DNA of 61,303 bases from the NCBI GenBank assembly GCA_020026355.1, contig JAHHQP010000009.1:1-61303 (forward strand), written 5' to 3'. Origin of the DNA: Bacteroidales bacterium. GTDB taxonomy: Bacteria; Bacteroidota; Bacteroidia; Bacteroidales; UBA932. Under the pieces are notes generated by a model. That model did not search any database. It saw nothing but the letters and a program-made list of their open reading frames with translations, and had not been told where the DNA came from. Below, piece after piece: positions 26,153 through 34,492 of this stretch. The translations under genes were made by a program, and so were the position numbers. Numbering within the stretch: the stretch's first letter is position 1; the number at the start of each line of letters is the position of its first letter.

Positions 26153-27247
26153 ATGAAGAACAAGAAGAGAATATGCTCGGTATGGTGCCTGGTCCTGACG
26201 GTCATGCTGTTGGGAGGAACCATGGCAGCAGGCTTCATCGGAGGCCGCTGGTACATTGACAATAAGATTCCGAATTTCCAGGAAAGTTATTTTCTCTATG
26301 TCTATCCCGAGACTTCCTTGGCGGAGATTTCGGATTCTTTGTCCACCGGTGCAGGAATGTTGCGTCCGCGCAGTCTGGACCGTGCTTTCCGCAAGGTTGG
26401 CTTGTGTGACGGTATCGTTGACGGTGCGGTCCGCAATATCAGGCCGGGTAAATATGAAATCTCGCCCGAAACGACCAGTGTCGGAGTGGCCCGCAAGCTG
26501 CTCTTCGGCTGGCAGACGGCAGACAATCATCTGGTGCTCAGCGGCACCTTGCGGATGAAGGACCGTCTGGCACAGCGGATCAGCCGGCAGATGATGGTGG
26601 ATTCCACGACCGTCATGAATGCGCTCTGTGACTCTGCCTTCCTGAGCCGTTACGGCCGTACACCGGAGGATGTGTTCGGCTTTTTCCTGAAGGATTCCTA
26701 TGAGATGTACTGGACCCTTTCCATCGATGAGATCTTCAATCGTTTCCAACGTGAATATGAGCGTTTCTGGAATGAGGAACGTCGTGCGGCGGCTGCCGCG
26801 CAGGGACTGACCCCGAAACAGGTCGAGGTCCTGGCTTCCATCGTGACCGGTGAGTCCCTGATGCAGGAGGAGTATCCGACTATCGCGGGCGTCTATCTGA
26901 ACCGTTACCACAGGGGAATGCGTCTTCAGGCGGATCCGACCATTGCATTCTGCCATGACTATACTTTGGATCGCATCTTGAAGAAACATCTGGCAGTGGA
27001 TTCTCCATACAATACCTACAGGCATACCGGTCTGCCGCCGGCTCCGATCAATGTGCCGGAGAAAGCGGCGCTGGAGGCCGTGCTCCATCCGGATAGCCAC
27101 CGTTATCTTTATTTCTGCGCCAGCCCTGATTTCGACGGCACGCATGATTTCGCAGCTACTTATACCGAGCATCTGCGCAATGCCCGCAAGTTCCAGCGTG
27201 CGTTGACCGAACGCCGTAGAGCGCAGGCTGCTGTCGCTGGAAACTGA
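26153..27247 (+). CDS. mltG: Endolytic murein transglycosylase MltG
   Basis: Inner-membrane lytic transglycosylase that cuts nascent glycan strands and sets their length. From the ATG at 26153 it has 364 residues, starting MKNKKRICSVW with one membrane helix. An in-frame ATG at 26117 overlaps the previous stop and would add 12 residues. The YceG domain shows LASIVTGESLMQEEY, where the catalytic glutamate lies, then IAGVYLNRYHRGMRLQADPT and SPYNTYRHTGLPPAPIN, both family hallmarks. The C-terminus DFAATYTEHLRNARKF is also standard. It is convergent with the CoA-transferase gene, 30 bases away, with no clear terminator between. Confidence 0.94.
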   Translation: MKNKKRICSVWCLVLTVMLLGGTMAAGFIGGRWYIDNKIPNFQESYFLYVYPETSLAEISDSLSTGAGMLRPRSLDRAFRKVGLCDGIVDGAVRNIRPGKYEISPETTSVGVARKLLFGWQTADNHLVLSGTLRMKDRLAQRISRQMMVDSTTVMNALCDSAFLSRYGRTPEDVFGFFLKDSYEMYWTLSIDEIFNRFQREYERFWNEERRAAAAAQGLTPKQVEVLASIVTGESLMQEEYPTIAGVYLNRYHRGMRLQADPTIAFCHDYTLDRILKKHLAVDSPYNTYRHTGLPPAPINVPEKAALEAVLHPDSHRYLYFCASPDFDGTHDFAATYTEHLRNARKFQRALTERRRAQAAVAGN

Positions 27248-27277
27248 TCATCTGTCCGGAGGATAATCTTCGCGGTT

Positions 27278-28582
27278 CTATCTGACCCTCAGGTAATGAG
27301 GACCGAAGCGCTCGAAGGCTGCGCGTTCCAAAGCTTCACGGTGCTGAGGTGCCGCGATGCTGGTCAGCAGTCGGGCACGTTCCTGCATGGAGCGGCCGTA
27401 GAGGTTCACGGCACCGTATTCGGTGACGATCCAGTGCGCCTGGGCGCGTGGTGTCACGATCCCTCCACCGGGCTTCACCGTCGGGATGATCTTGCTGGCT
27501 CCTGATCCTGTGCAGGATGGCATGGCGATGATGGCCTTTCCGCCTTCCGAATAGGAGGCTCCCAATACGAAATCCAGCTGCCCACCCACACCTGAGTAGT
27601 GTTTCGTGCCGATCGAGTCCGCACAGACCTGACCGGTCAGGTCAATCTCGACGGCGGAATTGATCGCTGTCATCTTCGGATTGCGGGAAATGATGTACGG
27701 ATTGTTCGTGTAACCGACATCCATCATGGCGACCATCGGATTGTTGTCGATGAAGTCATAGACTTCCGGTGATCCCATCAGGAAAGTCGCGACCAGTTTT
27801 TCCCGGTCCGTTCCTTTGCGTCGTCCGGTGATCACTCCTTCTTTGACGAGTTCCAGGACGCCGTCCGCGAACATTTCCGTATGGATGCCCAGATCCCGGT
27901 GTCCATGGAGCTGAGCCAGGACAGCGTTCGGTAAGGAGCCGATGCCCATCTGGAGGCAGGCTCCGTCTTCGATGAGTTCCGCGCAGTTGCGGCCGATGAC
28001 TTTCTGTACTTCATCCGGTTCCCGGAAATGGGCTGGGACAAGAGGGGTGTCGTCTTCCACGAAAAGGTCGATGAGGGACATCGGGATCAGCGCCTGTCCG
28101 AAGGAACGAGGGACGTTTCTGTTGACCACGGCGATGACGGTCTTCGCCTGTTCGATCGCGGCCAGGGTCGCGTCGACGGAAGTGCCTAAGGAGACGAAGC
28201 CATTGTTGTCTGGCGGACAGACCTGGATCATGGCGACGTCACAGGGAACAGCACCGCAGCGGTAAAGCTGCTGGGTCTCGCTCAGCGACACTGGAATGTA
28301 GTCCGCATAGCCGGACTGGACACCGGCACGCACATTGGCCCCGACGAAGAAAGCCTGATGGAAGAAGATTCCGTCATACTTCGGGTCCGTATAGGGCGCC
28401 GGGCCTTCGGTGTGTAGATGATGGATGTGCACGTCCTGCAGTTCTTTCCGGTCTCCGCGTCTGCAGAGAGCGTCGATGAGGACTTTCGGTGCGCTGGCGA
28501 CACTGCTGAAATGGACATGGTCACCGGACTTGACGGTCTGGACAGCTTCATCGGCTGTCACGAAATGGATCGGCTGGAGCAT
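27278..28582 (-). CDS. Acyl-CoA:acetate CoA-transferase (4-hydroxybutyrate/butyryl type)
   Basis: Family I CoA-transferase of the AbfT/butyryl-CoA:acetate group, which moves CoA between an acyl-CoA and acetate. The 434-residue protein has the predicted catalytic glutamate E236 in GIHTEMFADGV, matching the position in 4-hydroxybutyrate CoA-transferase. The glycine-rich LQMGIGSLPNAVLAQL precedes it, and GVGGQLDFVLGASYSEGGKAI with PSCTGSGASKI follows. It is a single gene on the minus strand facing mltG. The acyl donor (acetyl-, butyryl-, propionyl- or succinyl-CoA) cannot be fixed by reading. Together with ackA and the Ptb-like gene it suggests more than one route between acyl-CoA and free acids. 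Confidence 0.88.
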   Translation of the reverse strand: MLQPIHFVTADEAVQTVKSGDHVHFSSVASAPKVLIDALCRRGDRKELQDVHIHHLHTEGPAPYTDPKYDGIFFHQAFFVGANVRAGVQSGYADYIPVSLSETQQLYRCGAVPCDVAMIQVCPPDNNGFVSLGTSVDATLAAIEQAKTVIAVVNRNVPRSFGQALIPMSLIDLFVEDDTPLVPAHFREPDEVQKVIGRNCAELIEDGACLQMGIGSLPNAVLAQLHGHRDLGIHTEMFADGVLELVKEGVITGRRKGTDREKLVATFLMGSPEVYDFIDNNPMVAMMDVGYTNNPYIISRNPKMTAINSAVEIDLTGQVCADSIGTKHYSGVGGQLDFVLGASYSEGGKAIIAMPSCTGSGASKIIPTVKPGGGIVTPRAQAHWIVTEYGAVNLYGRSMQERARLLTSIAAPQHREALERAAFERFGPHYLRVR

Positions 28583-28622
28583 AATTCGTTTCCGTGTTAT
28601 CGAATGTTTGTGTTAGTACTCT

Positions 28623-28630
28623 CAAAGATA
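28623..28630 (-). promoter_or_regulatory. Putative -7 element of the CoA-transferase gene
   Basis: Read on the minus strand this is TATCTTTG, a consensus match 40 bases before the start codon. No -33 element is evident at 19-21 bases. Confidence 0.4.
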
Positions 28631-28641
28631 GTAATTTTTCG

Positions 28642-28649
28642 TAATTTTG
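28642..28649 (+). promoter_or_regulatory. Putative -7 element of mazG
   Basis: TAATTTTG fits TAnnTTTG, 57 bases before the mazG ATG. It lies only 11 bases from the opposing -7 element, so the two divergent promoters may compete. Confidence 0.4.
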
Positions 28650-28706
28650 TCCCCGGCAGACGAAGAATGCTTCTGCCGTTGGATAGAAATTCGTAAAACT
28701 GAGATA

Positions 28707-29525
28707 ATGAAAACGAGAGAAGAAAAACTGGAGGCTTTCGGCCGCATCCTGGATGTCCTGGATGAGGTTCGCGCGAAATGCCCCTGGGACAGCAAGCAGA
28801 CGACCGAGTCTCTGCGCGTCCAGACCATCGAGGAAACTTATGAACTGAGCGATGCGATCATGAATGCCGACAAGCCGAACATCAAGAAAGAGCTGGGTGA
28901 TCTCCTGCTCCATGTGCTGTTCTACGCGAAGATCGGTGAGGAAAAGCAGGATTACGATATCGTGGACGTCATCAATGCGCTTTGCGAGAAACTGATCTAT
29001 CGTCATCCTCATGTGTTCGGAGACGTGAAGGTCGCTGATGCGGACGAGGTCGCCCGTAACTGGGAAATGCTCAAGACCAAGGAGAAGGGCGGCAACAAGC
29101 GGGTGCTTTCCGGCGTTCCGGTGACCCTTCCGCCGCTTCTCAAGGCTTACCGTATGCAGGACAAGGCCCGTGGTGTCGGCTTCGATTGGGAGAGGAAGGA
29201 GCAGGTCTGGGACAAGGTGAAGGAAGAGCTGGGCGAGTACCAGGCGGAACTTGAGGCGATGGATAAGGCCGATGACGAGGCTGAGTTCAAGGCTGCGAAG
29301 GATCGTGCTGAGGGCGAGCTCGGCGATTACCTGTTCTCTGTCGTCAATGCCGCTCGACTGTATGATCTGAATCCGGATACTGCACTCGAACGTACCTGCG
29401 CCAAGTTCCGCAACCGCTTCACTTATCTCGAGGAGCATACCATCCGCCAGGGGCGCAATCTGACGGATATGACGCTTGCCGAGATGGACGAGATCTGGGA
29501 TGAAGCGAAGGCAGAAGGTCTTTAG
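28707..29525 (+). CDS. mazG: Nucleoside triphosphate pyrophosphohydrolase MazG
   Basis: House-cleaning NTP pyrophosphatase that hydrolyses (d)NTPs to monophosphates. From the ATG at 28707 it has 272 residues; a TTG farther upstream overlaps the promoter and is unlikely. Two MazG domains are visible. The first has CPWDSKQTTESLRVQTIEETYEL and the Mg-binding EELGD-like KKELGDLLLHVLFYAKI. The second starts near residue 135 with KARGVGFDWE and has KEELGEYQAEL and GELGDYLFSVVNAARL. Both EExxE/ExxD metal sets look intact. The tcdA gene follows after 12 bases. Confidence 0.94.
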   Translation: MKTREEKLEAFGRILDVLDEVRAKCPWDSKQTTESLRVQTIEETYELSDAIMNADKPNIKKELGDLLLHVLFYAKIGEEKQDYDIVDVINALCEKLIYRHPHVFGDVKVADADEVARNWEMLKTKEKGGNKRVLSGVPVTLPPLLKAYRMQDKARGVGFDWERKEQVWDKVKEELGEYQAELEAMDKADDEAEFKAAKDRAEGELGDYLFSVVNAARLYDLNPDTALERTCAKFRNRFTYLEEHTIRQGRNLTDMTLAEMDEIWDEAKAEGL

Positions 29526-29537
29526 GTCAATGGGGCT

Positions 29538-30263
29538 ATGGAAGATTGGAAAGTAAGGACCCGTATGCTGGTCGGGGACAAGATGCTCCAGCATTTCGAA
29601 GATTCGTATGTCGCGGTGATCGGCGTGGGCGGTGTCGGCGGTTATGCCGCGGAGATGCTCGTGAGGGCTGGTGTCGGCCATCTGCTCATCCTCGATAGCG
29701 ATGAGGTGAACCTCTCGAACAAGAACCGTCAGCTGCTGGCCTTGGATTCGACGGTCGGGAAACCGAAGTGCGCGGTGCTGGCGGCTCGTCTGAAGGATAT
29801 CAATCCGGAGCTTGATCTGACGATCGTGGAGGAGTATCTGGAAGCTGATCAGGTCGCTGCGCAGCTGGGGGGCTACCGCATTGACTTCCTGGTCGATGCC
29901 ATCGACACATTGGCCCCGAAGCTCAACCTCATCAAATGGGCGATGGACAGCGGGATTCCATTGGTCTCCTCCATGGGGGCCGGGGCGAAGTTCGACGTGA
30001 CGAAGGTGCGCATCACGGATGTCAGCAAATCCTTCAATTGTCCATTGGCCTATATCGTGCGGAAACGCCTCAGGCATATGGGCATCAGCAAAGGCTTCAA
30101 GGTGGTTTTCTCCGAGGAACTTCCGGATAAGGATTCGATCGTTCCTTGTGAGGACCGCAACAAGAAATCCCAGGTCGGGACGATCTCCTACATTCCGCCG
30201 GTCTTCGGTTGTGCCTGTGCCCAGGCTGCCTTGGAATACCTGAGGCAGAGTGCGGAATTTTAA
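29538..30263 (+). CDS. tcdA: tRNA threonylcarbamoyladenosine dehydratase TcdA
   Basis: E1-like (HesA/MoeB/ThiF superfamily) enzyme that cyclises t6A37 of tRNA to ct6A with ATP. The 241-residue protein has the nucleotide loop VIGVGGVGGYAAEML near residue 30, ILDSDEVNLSNKNRQLLA near 52, FLVDAIDTLAPKLNLI near 117 and SSMGAGAKFDVTKV near 143, all TcdA-like. The usual C-terminal TcdA segment GTISYIPPVFGCACAQAAL is present. It is in an apparent operon with mazG. ThiF and MoeB are alternatives within the superfamily but lack this C-terminus. Confidence 0.93.
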   Translation: MEDWKVRTRMLVGDKMLQHFEDSYVAVIGVGGVGGYAAEMLVRAGVGHLLILDSDEVNLSNKNRQLLALDSTVGKPKCAVLAARLKDINPELDLTIVEEYLEADQVAAQLGGYRIDFLVDAIDTLAPKLNLIKWAMDSGIPLVSSMGAGAKFDVTKVRITDVSKSFNCPLAYIVRKRLRHMGISKGFKVVFSEELPDKDSIVPCEDRNKKSQVGTISYIPPVFGCACAQAALEYLRQSAEF

Positions 30264-30273
30264 TTCTTTTTGC

Positions 30274-30281
30274 TAAATTTG
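30274..30281 (+). promoter_or_regulatory. Putative -7 element of the GNAT-like gene
   Basis: TAAATTTG lies 50 bases before the ATG at 30332, right after the tcdA stop. The -33 region is only AT-rich. Confidence 0.4.
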
Positions 30282-30331
30282 CACAGAACTTTTGCCTATT
30301 TCAGGTGGAGTATGAACCTAAATCTATATAA

Positions 30332-31453
30332 ATGGGTGAATATAAAGTAATTACAGTGGAATCTCGTAGGGATTTGAAGAAGTTTGTCAAGTTCCCGAGA
30401 GAGCTGTACAAGGATTGTCCTCAATATGTGCCGGCGCTGGATTCTGACCAGCTTGACACATTGACCAAGAATGCCGCTCTGGAATACTGTACGCAGAAAC
30501 TGTGGATGGTGATGGACGGCAAGAAGGTGGTCGGTCGTATCTGTGCGATGATCAATCCTCGTTACAACGAACTGTATCAGAAGAAGAGGGTACGTTTCGG
30601 CTGGTTCGATGCCATCGATGACATCAAGGTGGCGCAACTGCTTCTTTCCACGGCTGAGACCTGGGCAAAGGAACATGGTATGGATGAAGTTCATGGACCT
30701 CTGTTCTACAACACGCTTGGCAAGCAGGGAATGCTGGTCGAGGGCTATGAGAACATGCCTCCGTTCAACTGCCTGTACAATTATCCGTATTACAATGATT
30801 TCATGATCCGTCTGGGTTATGAGAAAGAATATGATTGGATCCAGTACAAGATCAAGGCGGACCAGGGCGTTCCGGACCGTGTGAGAAGCATCGCCGAGCG
30901 TCTGCAGGAGCGCTACAAGCTCCATGAGGCGGATATCGACCAGCTGAAGAAAGACAGGAAGATGGTGAAACGCTTCTTCGAGATCTACAATGATTGTTTC
31001 AGCGGGATCGTCTACAACTTCATCCCGTTCACCGAAGCCGAGGCTGCCGAGGAAGCGAAGATGTCCATCTCGATGCTGGATAAGAAGCTGTCCGCTCTGG
31101 TGATGGACGAGAACAATGATTTCGCCGCGTTCGGCATCGCTTTCCCGTCCTTGTCCACGGCCTTGAAGAAATGCAACGGACATCTGTTTCCGTTCGGCTG
31201 GATCCATCTGCTCAGGGCAATGAAGAATTACGAGAACATTGACCTGATGCTGACCGGCGCTGCACCGAAATGGCAGAATACGGGGGTATCCTCCATTTTT
31301 CATGTGCTGATGGCGACCGCTTTCCAGCGGGCCGGCTGCAAGGTGGCGATCACGAATCCTCAGATCGAGACCAATACGGCCATCAATGTGTGGGATCGTT
31401 ACGAGTTCAAGGAACTCTATATGAGAAGACGTTGTTATATCAAATCAATATAA
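30332..31453 (+). CDS. GNAT-fold acetyltransferase-like protein
   Basis: Conserved Bacteroidota protein of 373 residues, usually described as N-acetyltransferase-like. The N-terminal part (KVITVESRRDLKKFVKFPRELYKD, DGKKVVGRICAMINPRYNEL) has the GNAT strand pattern. RFGWFDAIDD followed by a helix (LLLSTAETWAKEHGM) and HGPLFYNTLGKQGMLVEGYE resembles the acyl-CoA-binding half. The C-terminal half (about 200-373) is a second, less clear GNAT-like unit. No membrane segment or signal peptide. It lies six bases before prfA and is probably cotranscribed with it, but no substrate is suggested by the context. Confidence 0.72.
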   Translation: MGEYKVITVESRRDLKKFVKFPRELYKDCPQYVPALDSDQLDTLTKNAALEYCTQKLWMVMDGKKVVGRICAMINPRYNELYQKKRVRFGWFDAIDDIKVAQLLLSTAETWAKEHGMDEVHGPLFYNTLGKQGMLVEGYENMPPFNCLYNYPYYNDFMIRLGYEKEYDWIQYKIKADQGVPDRVRSIAERLQERYKLHEADIDQLKKDRKMVKRFFEIYNDCFSGIVYNFIPFTEAEAAEEAKMSISMLDKKLSALVMDENNDFAAFGIAFPSLSTALKKCNGHLFPFGWIHLLRAMKNYENIDLMLTGAAPKWQNTGVSSIFHVLMATAFQRAGCKVAITNPQIETNTAINVWDRYEFKELYMRRRCYIKSI

Positions 31454-31459
31454 TATTTT

Positions 31460-32551
31460 ATGGCAGAAAATTCACTGTTGGAGAAGGTCTTGGGCCTTCA
31501 GGACAAATATGAATCGCTCCAGAACCAGCTTGCTGATCCTGAAGTGATATCAGATATGAAGAAGTACGTGCAGCTCAACAAGGAGTACAAGGAGCTTGCA
31601 CCGATCATCAAGGCCGGCAACGAGTACAGGCAGGTGATGGAGAGTTATGAGATGGCGAAGGACATCCTTCAGAATGAGAAGGATGAGGACCTGCGTGAAA
31701 TGGCGAAGGAAGAGATCGCTGAACTGGAGCCGAAGATTCCTGACATGGAGCAGAACATCAAGCTCCTGCTGATCCCGGCTGACCCTCAGGATAGCAAGAA
31801 CGCGATTCTGGAGATCCGTGGCGGTGCTGGCGGTGACGAAGCGGCCATTTTCGCCGGTGATCTTTTCCGTATGTACACGAAATATTTTGAGCGTAGAGGT
31901 TGGAAGTGTGAGGTGACGAGCCAGTCCGAGGGCGCTTCCGGCGGTTTCAAGGAGATCGTCTGCAAGGTGAGCGGTGATGGAGTCTACGGCGTGCTCAAAT
32001 ATGAGTCCGGCGTGCATCGTGTGCAGCGTGTGCCGCAGACGGAGACTCAGGGGCGTGTACATACTTCCGCCGCTTCCGTCGCAGTGCTTCCGGAGGCGGA
32101 CGAGTTCGATATCGAACTGAACATGAATGATATCCGTAAGGATACTTTCTGTTCTTCCGGCCCTGGTGGACAGTCTGTGAACACAACCTATTCCGCTATC
32201 CGTCTGACCCATATTCCGACCGGTCTGGTCGTGCAGTGTCAGGATGAGAAGTCTCAGCTGAAGAACTTCGACAAGGCGTTGGCTGAGTTGCGTACCCGTC
32301 TCTACAATCTGGAGTACGAGAAGTACCTGAACGAGATTTCCGCAAAGAGGAAGACCATGGTGTCTACAGGCGACCGTTCCGCGAAGATCCGTACCTACAA
32401 CTATCCGCAGTCTCGTGTGACGGATCATCGCATCAATTACACGATGTACAATCTTCCGGTCTTCATGGATGGTGATATTCAGGAGGTCCTGGACCAGCTG
32501 CAGATCGCCGAGAATGCAGAGCGTCTCAAGGCTGCAGGTGAAGATGCGTAG
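31460..32551 (+). CDS. prfA: Peptide chain release factor 1
   Basis: RF1 recognises UAA and UAG and triggers peptide release. The 363-residue protein carries the peptidyl-hydrolase GGQ in SSGPGGQSVNTTYSA. The codon-recognition tripeptide is of RF1 type (PxT), here PQT in HRVQRVPQTETQGRVHTSA; an RF2 would have SPF. The N-terminal helical domain and the QCQDEKSQLKNFDKAL region are standard. No programmed frameshift is present, which also fits RF1 rather than RF2. Confidence 0.96.
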   Translation: MAENSLLEKVLGLQDKYESLQNQLADPEVISDMKKYVQLNKEYKELAPIIKAGNEYRQVMESYEMAKDILQNEKDEDLREMAKEEIAELEPKIPDMEQNIKLLLIPADPQDSKNAILEIRGGAGGDEAAIFAGDLFRMYTKYFERRGWKCEVTSQSEGASGGFKEIVCKVSGDGVYGVLKYESGVHRVQRVPQTETQGRVHTSAASVAVLPEADEFDIELNMNDIRKDTFCSSGPGGQSVNTTYSAIRLTHIPTGLVVQCQDEKSQLKNFDKALAELRTRLYNLEYEKYLNEISAKRKTMVSTGDRSAKIRTYNYPQSRVTDHRINYTMYNLPVFMDGDIQEVLDQLQIAENAERLKAAGEDA

Positions 32552-32606
32552 TTTTTTCTGCATTTGACGGGGACAACCTTGTTTAATTGCAGTAAAATAG
32601 ATAACT

Positions 32607-32635
32607 TAGTGGTCGCTTTCGGAAAAGCGTCACTA
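32607..32635 (+). terminator. Hairpin between prfA and tRNA-Gly
   Basis: An extended inverted repeat: outer arms TAGTG/CACTA, inner arms CGCTTT/AAAGCG, loop CGGA, with small unpaired bases between. It ends four bases before the tRNA. It could stop prfA transcripts or overlap the tRNA promoter; the T-run after it is short (TTTG). Confidence 0.4.
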
Positions 32636-32638
32636 TTT

Positions 32639-32713
32639 GCGGAAGTAGCTCAGTGGTAGAGCATCGGCTTCCCAAGCCGAGGGTCGCGGGTTCGAACCCC
32701 GTTTTCCGCTCCA
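32639..32713 (+). tRNA. tRNA-Gly (anticodon CCC)
   Basis: A 75-base cloverleaf with acceptor GCGGAAG paired to TTTCCGC (one G-U pair), a D-arm with AGCTCAGTGGTAGAGC, an anticodon stem TCGGC/GCCGA around loop TTCCCAA giving anticodon CCC (codon GGG), and a T-arm GCGGGTTCGAACCCCG. The CCA end is encoded (32711-32713). Confidence 0.95.
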
Positions 32714-32714
32714 G

Positions 32715-32738
32715 GAGTCAGATCAAAAGATCTGACTC
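32715..32738 (+). terminator. Hairpin terminator after tRNA-Gly
   Basis: A perfect 10-bp inverted repeat (32715-32724 and 32729-32738) with an AAAA loop begins one base after the tRNA CCA. It is followed by a T-rich stretch (TCTTAGTTTTAG). Confidence 0.6.
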
Positions 32739-32747
32739 TCTTAGTTT

Positions 32748-32775
32748 TAGGTAGGACCTAAGCAATAGGTAGGAC
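32748..32775. repeat. Direct repeat TAGGTAGGAC, two copies
   Basis: The 10-mer occurs at 32748-32757 and 32766-32775 with an 8-base spacer, in the spacer downstream of the tRNA. No coding role is seen. Confidence 0.5.
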
Positions 32776-32790
32776 TCACGAGCGATTCGT

Positions 32791-32805
32791 TCGGACCCGC
32801 GACCC
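32791..32805 (-). repeat. Inverted near-copy of the tRNA-Gly T-arm
   Basis: On the minus strand these 15 bases match 32681-32695 of the tRNA (variable loop and T-arm) at 14 of 15 positions. Flanking bases do not form a tRNA, so it looks like a fragment. A further 7-bp hairpin (CCCATGC/GCATGGG, 32822-32839) lies nearby. Confidence 0.5.
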
Positions 32806-32891
32806 TTCCCAGGGGGAGGGGCCCATGCGTCAGCATGGGAGGGTATGTCGTCATTTCTTGAAATGAGAGGTGTTTCCTGTAAGATTGTTGC

Positions 32892-32899
32892 TATATTTG
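32892..32899 (+). promoter_or_regulatory. Putative -7 element of the EEP lipoprotein gene
   Basis: TATATTTG, 55 bases before the ATG at 32954. The -33 element is not evident. Confidence 0.4.
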
Positions 32900-32953
32900 T
32901 TAAGGAATGTCGATTCCGCAACTTATTTATTTTACGCAACTATTTTACAGCAC

Positions 32954-34489
32954 ATGAAAAAAGTCAACTCTCTTCTTCTGATGGCGCTCCTGCTCATGAC
33001 AGCCGCCTGCAGCGAAAAGCCGGAGCAGGATCCGGAGATGGAAAAAGGCAGAATGCTCGAACTTTCGATGCCTTCTTCCGGTAGCCTCGTCTGGGCAGCC
33101 GGAGATAAGATCGCAGTCGTGGAAAACCGCGAAGGAGCCGCAAGGCAAAGCGCCGTCTATGAATTAGCCGGAGGTGCCGGTCAGAAACGTGGAACTTTCC
33201 GGAAGATCAGTGGAAAAGTTTCAGCGGACGCTTTTACCGATGTCTTTTTTCCAGCTACCAGTATGGAGCAGCCCGAGGTTCCCGTAGTACAGTATGCCAC
33301 AGCCGGCACCTTCGACCGCGAAGCCGTCCGTCTTTCCTGGCATCGCTCGTCCGGAGACCAGAATGAGGAGGTCGTCCTGGAAAACGGGACATCCCTCTTG
33401 ACTTTCCGGTTGACCGGAAACGGTGAGAAACTTTCTGAAATTCTTTTCGGAGCCACAGAAGAACCATATCGGCTCAAGATCTCAAAGGGGACACTTGGAA
33501 ATGAGGTACAGACGTTTCAGCTGGTGGTACCGTCCATGGAAATGGCTGAGACACCGGTTCTTTTCAAGGCTGTCGATGGACAGAATCAGCTGGAAATGGG
33601 CCGGAAAATGAAGACGACTCTCCTGAAATCCGGTCATCTGTACCAGTTCCCCTTGACCGGTTTCCAACCGACGGCGACGTATGAAGAACTGAAACTGGCT
33701 TTTTACAATGTCGCTGTCTTTTCGAAGAATCTCGATTCTGATCCGTCCTCTGAAGGACATATTCCGGCCATTGCCGCGATGATGAAGGAGAAGCAGGTGG
33801 ATGCCATGCTGCTCGCGGAACTGGATCGGAACAACAAACGTCATGATTATGACCAGCTGGAAGTCTTTGCCGGAAAAATGGGGTGGAATTCCATTTTTGC
33901 CAAGGCCTTTGACTACGGAAAGGATATCTTCCATCTGGATGCGGCTTATGGAAACGGTGCTGCCTACGACAAGAAGTATAAGGTGATCGACAGTTTCACC
34001 ATCAAGTTCCCGAAATTTGGTCAGGAAAGAGAGGATCGGGTCTGTCTGGTCGTCGAATCGGAACATTTCGTCCTGGCCGGTGTCCATATGCCGCTCTATG
34101 CGGAGAACAGTCTGAAAGCTGCGGAGAAACTGACGAAGGAATTGAAGACCCGATATTCCGGAAAAGGAAAACCGGTCTTCCTCTGCGGAGACATGAACGC
34201 CCGTCCGGGAGATGCGACGATTCTGGAACTGAAGAAAGATTGGAGCCGCATCACTCCGGAGGAATTCACCTGTCCTGCGACGACTCCGACCAAATGCCTG
34301 GACTATATGTTCGCTTTGAAGGATGCAGGGTCTTATGAGGTCATTTTCAGCGAGGTCTGCAAGGGCTTCCGTTCCGGTGACGTGAAACGAACCTCCGATC
34401 ATCTGCCGATCTTCGCTGTTCTCCGTTATCCGGTCTTCAACGCAGAAGAGGCCCTCCCGGTGGAAGAGCCTCTTGATGGAATCTGGTAG
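32954..34489 (+). CDS. EEP-family phosphohydrolase lipoprotein with N-terminal beta-domain
   Basis: Predicted surface or periplasmic lipoprotein of 511 residues; the ATG at 32954 gives MKKVNSLLLMALLLMTAAC with a lipobox ending at C19. Residues about 30-235 form a beta-rich domain resembling the fimbrillin/Mfa-type N-terminal folds of Bacteroidales (a weak resemblance by pattern). The C-terminal 270 residues are an endonuclease/exonuclease/phosphatase domain with metal and catalytic motifs: LLAELD, VHMPLY, CGDMNARPGD, LDYMF and the terminal SDHLPI. Family members cleave phosphodiesters or phosphomonoesters (DNA, inositol phosphates, sphingomyelin). It is convergent with the acid phosphatase gene (3-base gap) and flanks the PUL-like region. 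Substrate unknown. Confidence 0.82.
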   Translation: MKKVNSLLLMALLLMTAACSEKPEQDPEMEKGRMLELSMPSSGSLVWAAGDKIAVVENREGAARQSAVYELAGGAGQKRGTFRKISGKVSADAFTDVFFPATSMEQPEVPVVQYATAGTFDREAVRLSWHRSSGDQNEEVVLENGTSLLTFRLTGNGEKLSEILFGATEEPYRLKISKGTLGNEVQTFQLVVPSMEMAETPVLFKAVDGQNQLEMGRKMKTTLLKSGHLYQFPLTGFQPTATYEELKLAFYNVAVFSKNLDSDPSSEGHIPAIAAMMKEKQVDAMLLAELDRNNKRHDYDQLEVFAGKMGWNSIFAKAFDYGKDIFHLDAAYGNGAAYDKKYKVIDSFTIKFPKFGQEREDRVCLVVESEHFVLAGVHMPLYAENSLKAAEKLTKELKTRYSGKGKPVFLCGDMNARPGDATILELKKDWSRITPEEFTCPATTPTKCLDYMFALKDAGSYEVIFSEVCKGFRSGDVKRTSDHLPIFAVLRYPVFNAEEALPVEEPLDGIW

Positions 34490-34492
34490 AGT

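Noticed and set aside
28548..30077. A 509-codon minus-strand frame opposite mazG and tcdA
   Set aside because: Covers two certain genes on the other strand and shows no protein family features.
32718..32939. A 73-codon minus-strand frame downstream of tRNA-Gly
   Set aside because: It spans hairpins and repeats, has no recognisable features and no promoter.
34446..34474. Inverted repeat AAGAGGC/GCCTCTT near the end of the EEP lipoprotein gene
   Set aside because: It lies inside the coding region and has no T-run after it, so I do not call it a terminator.
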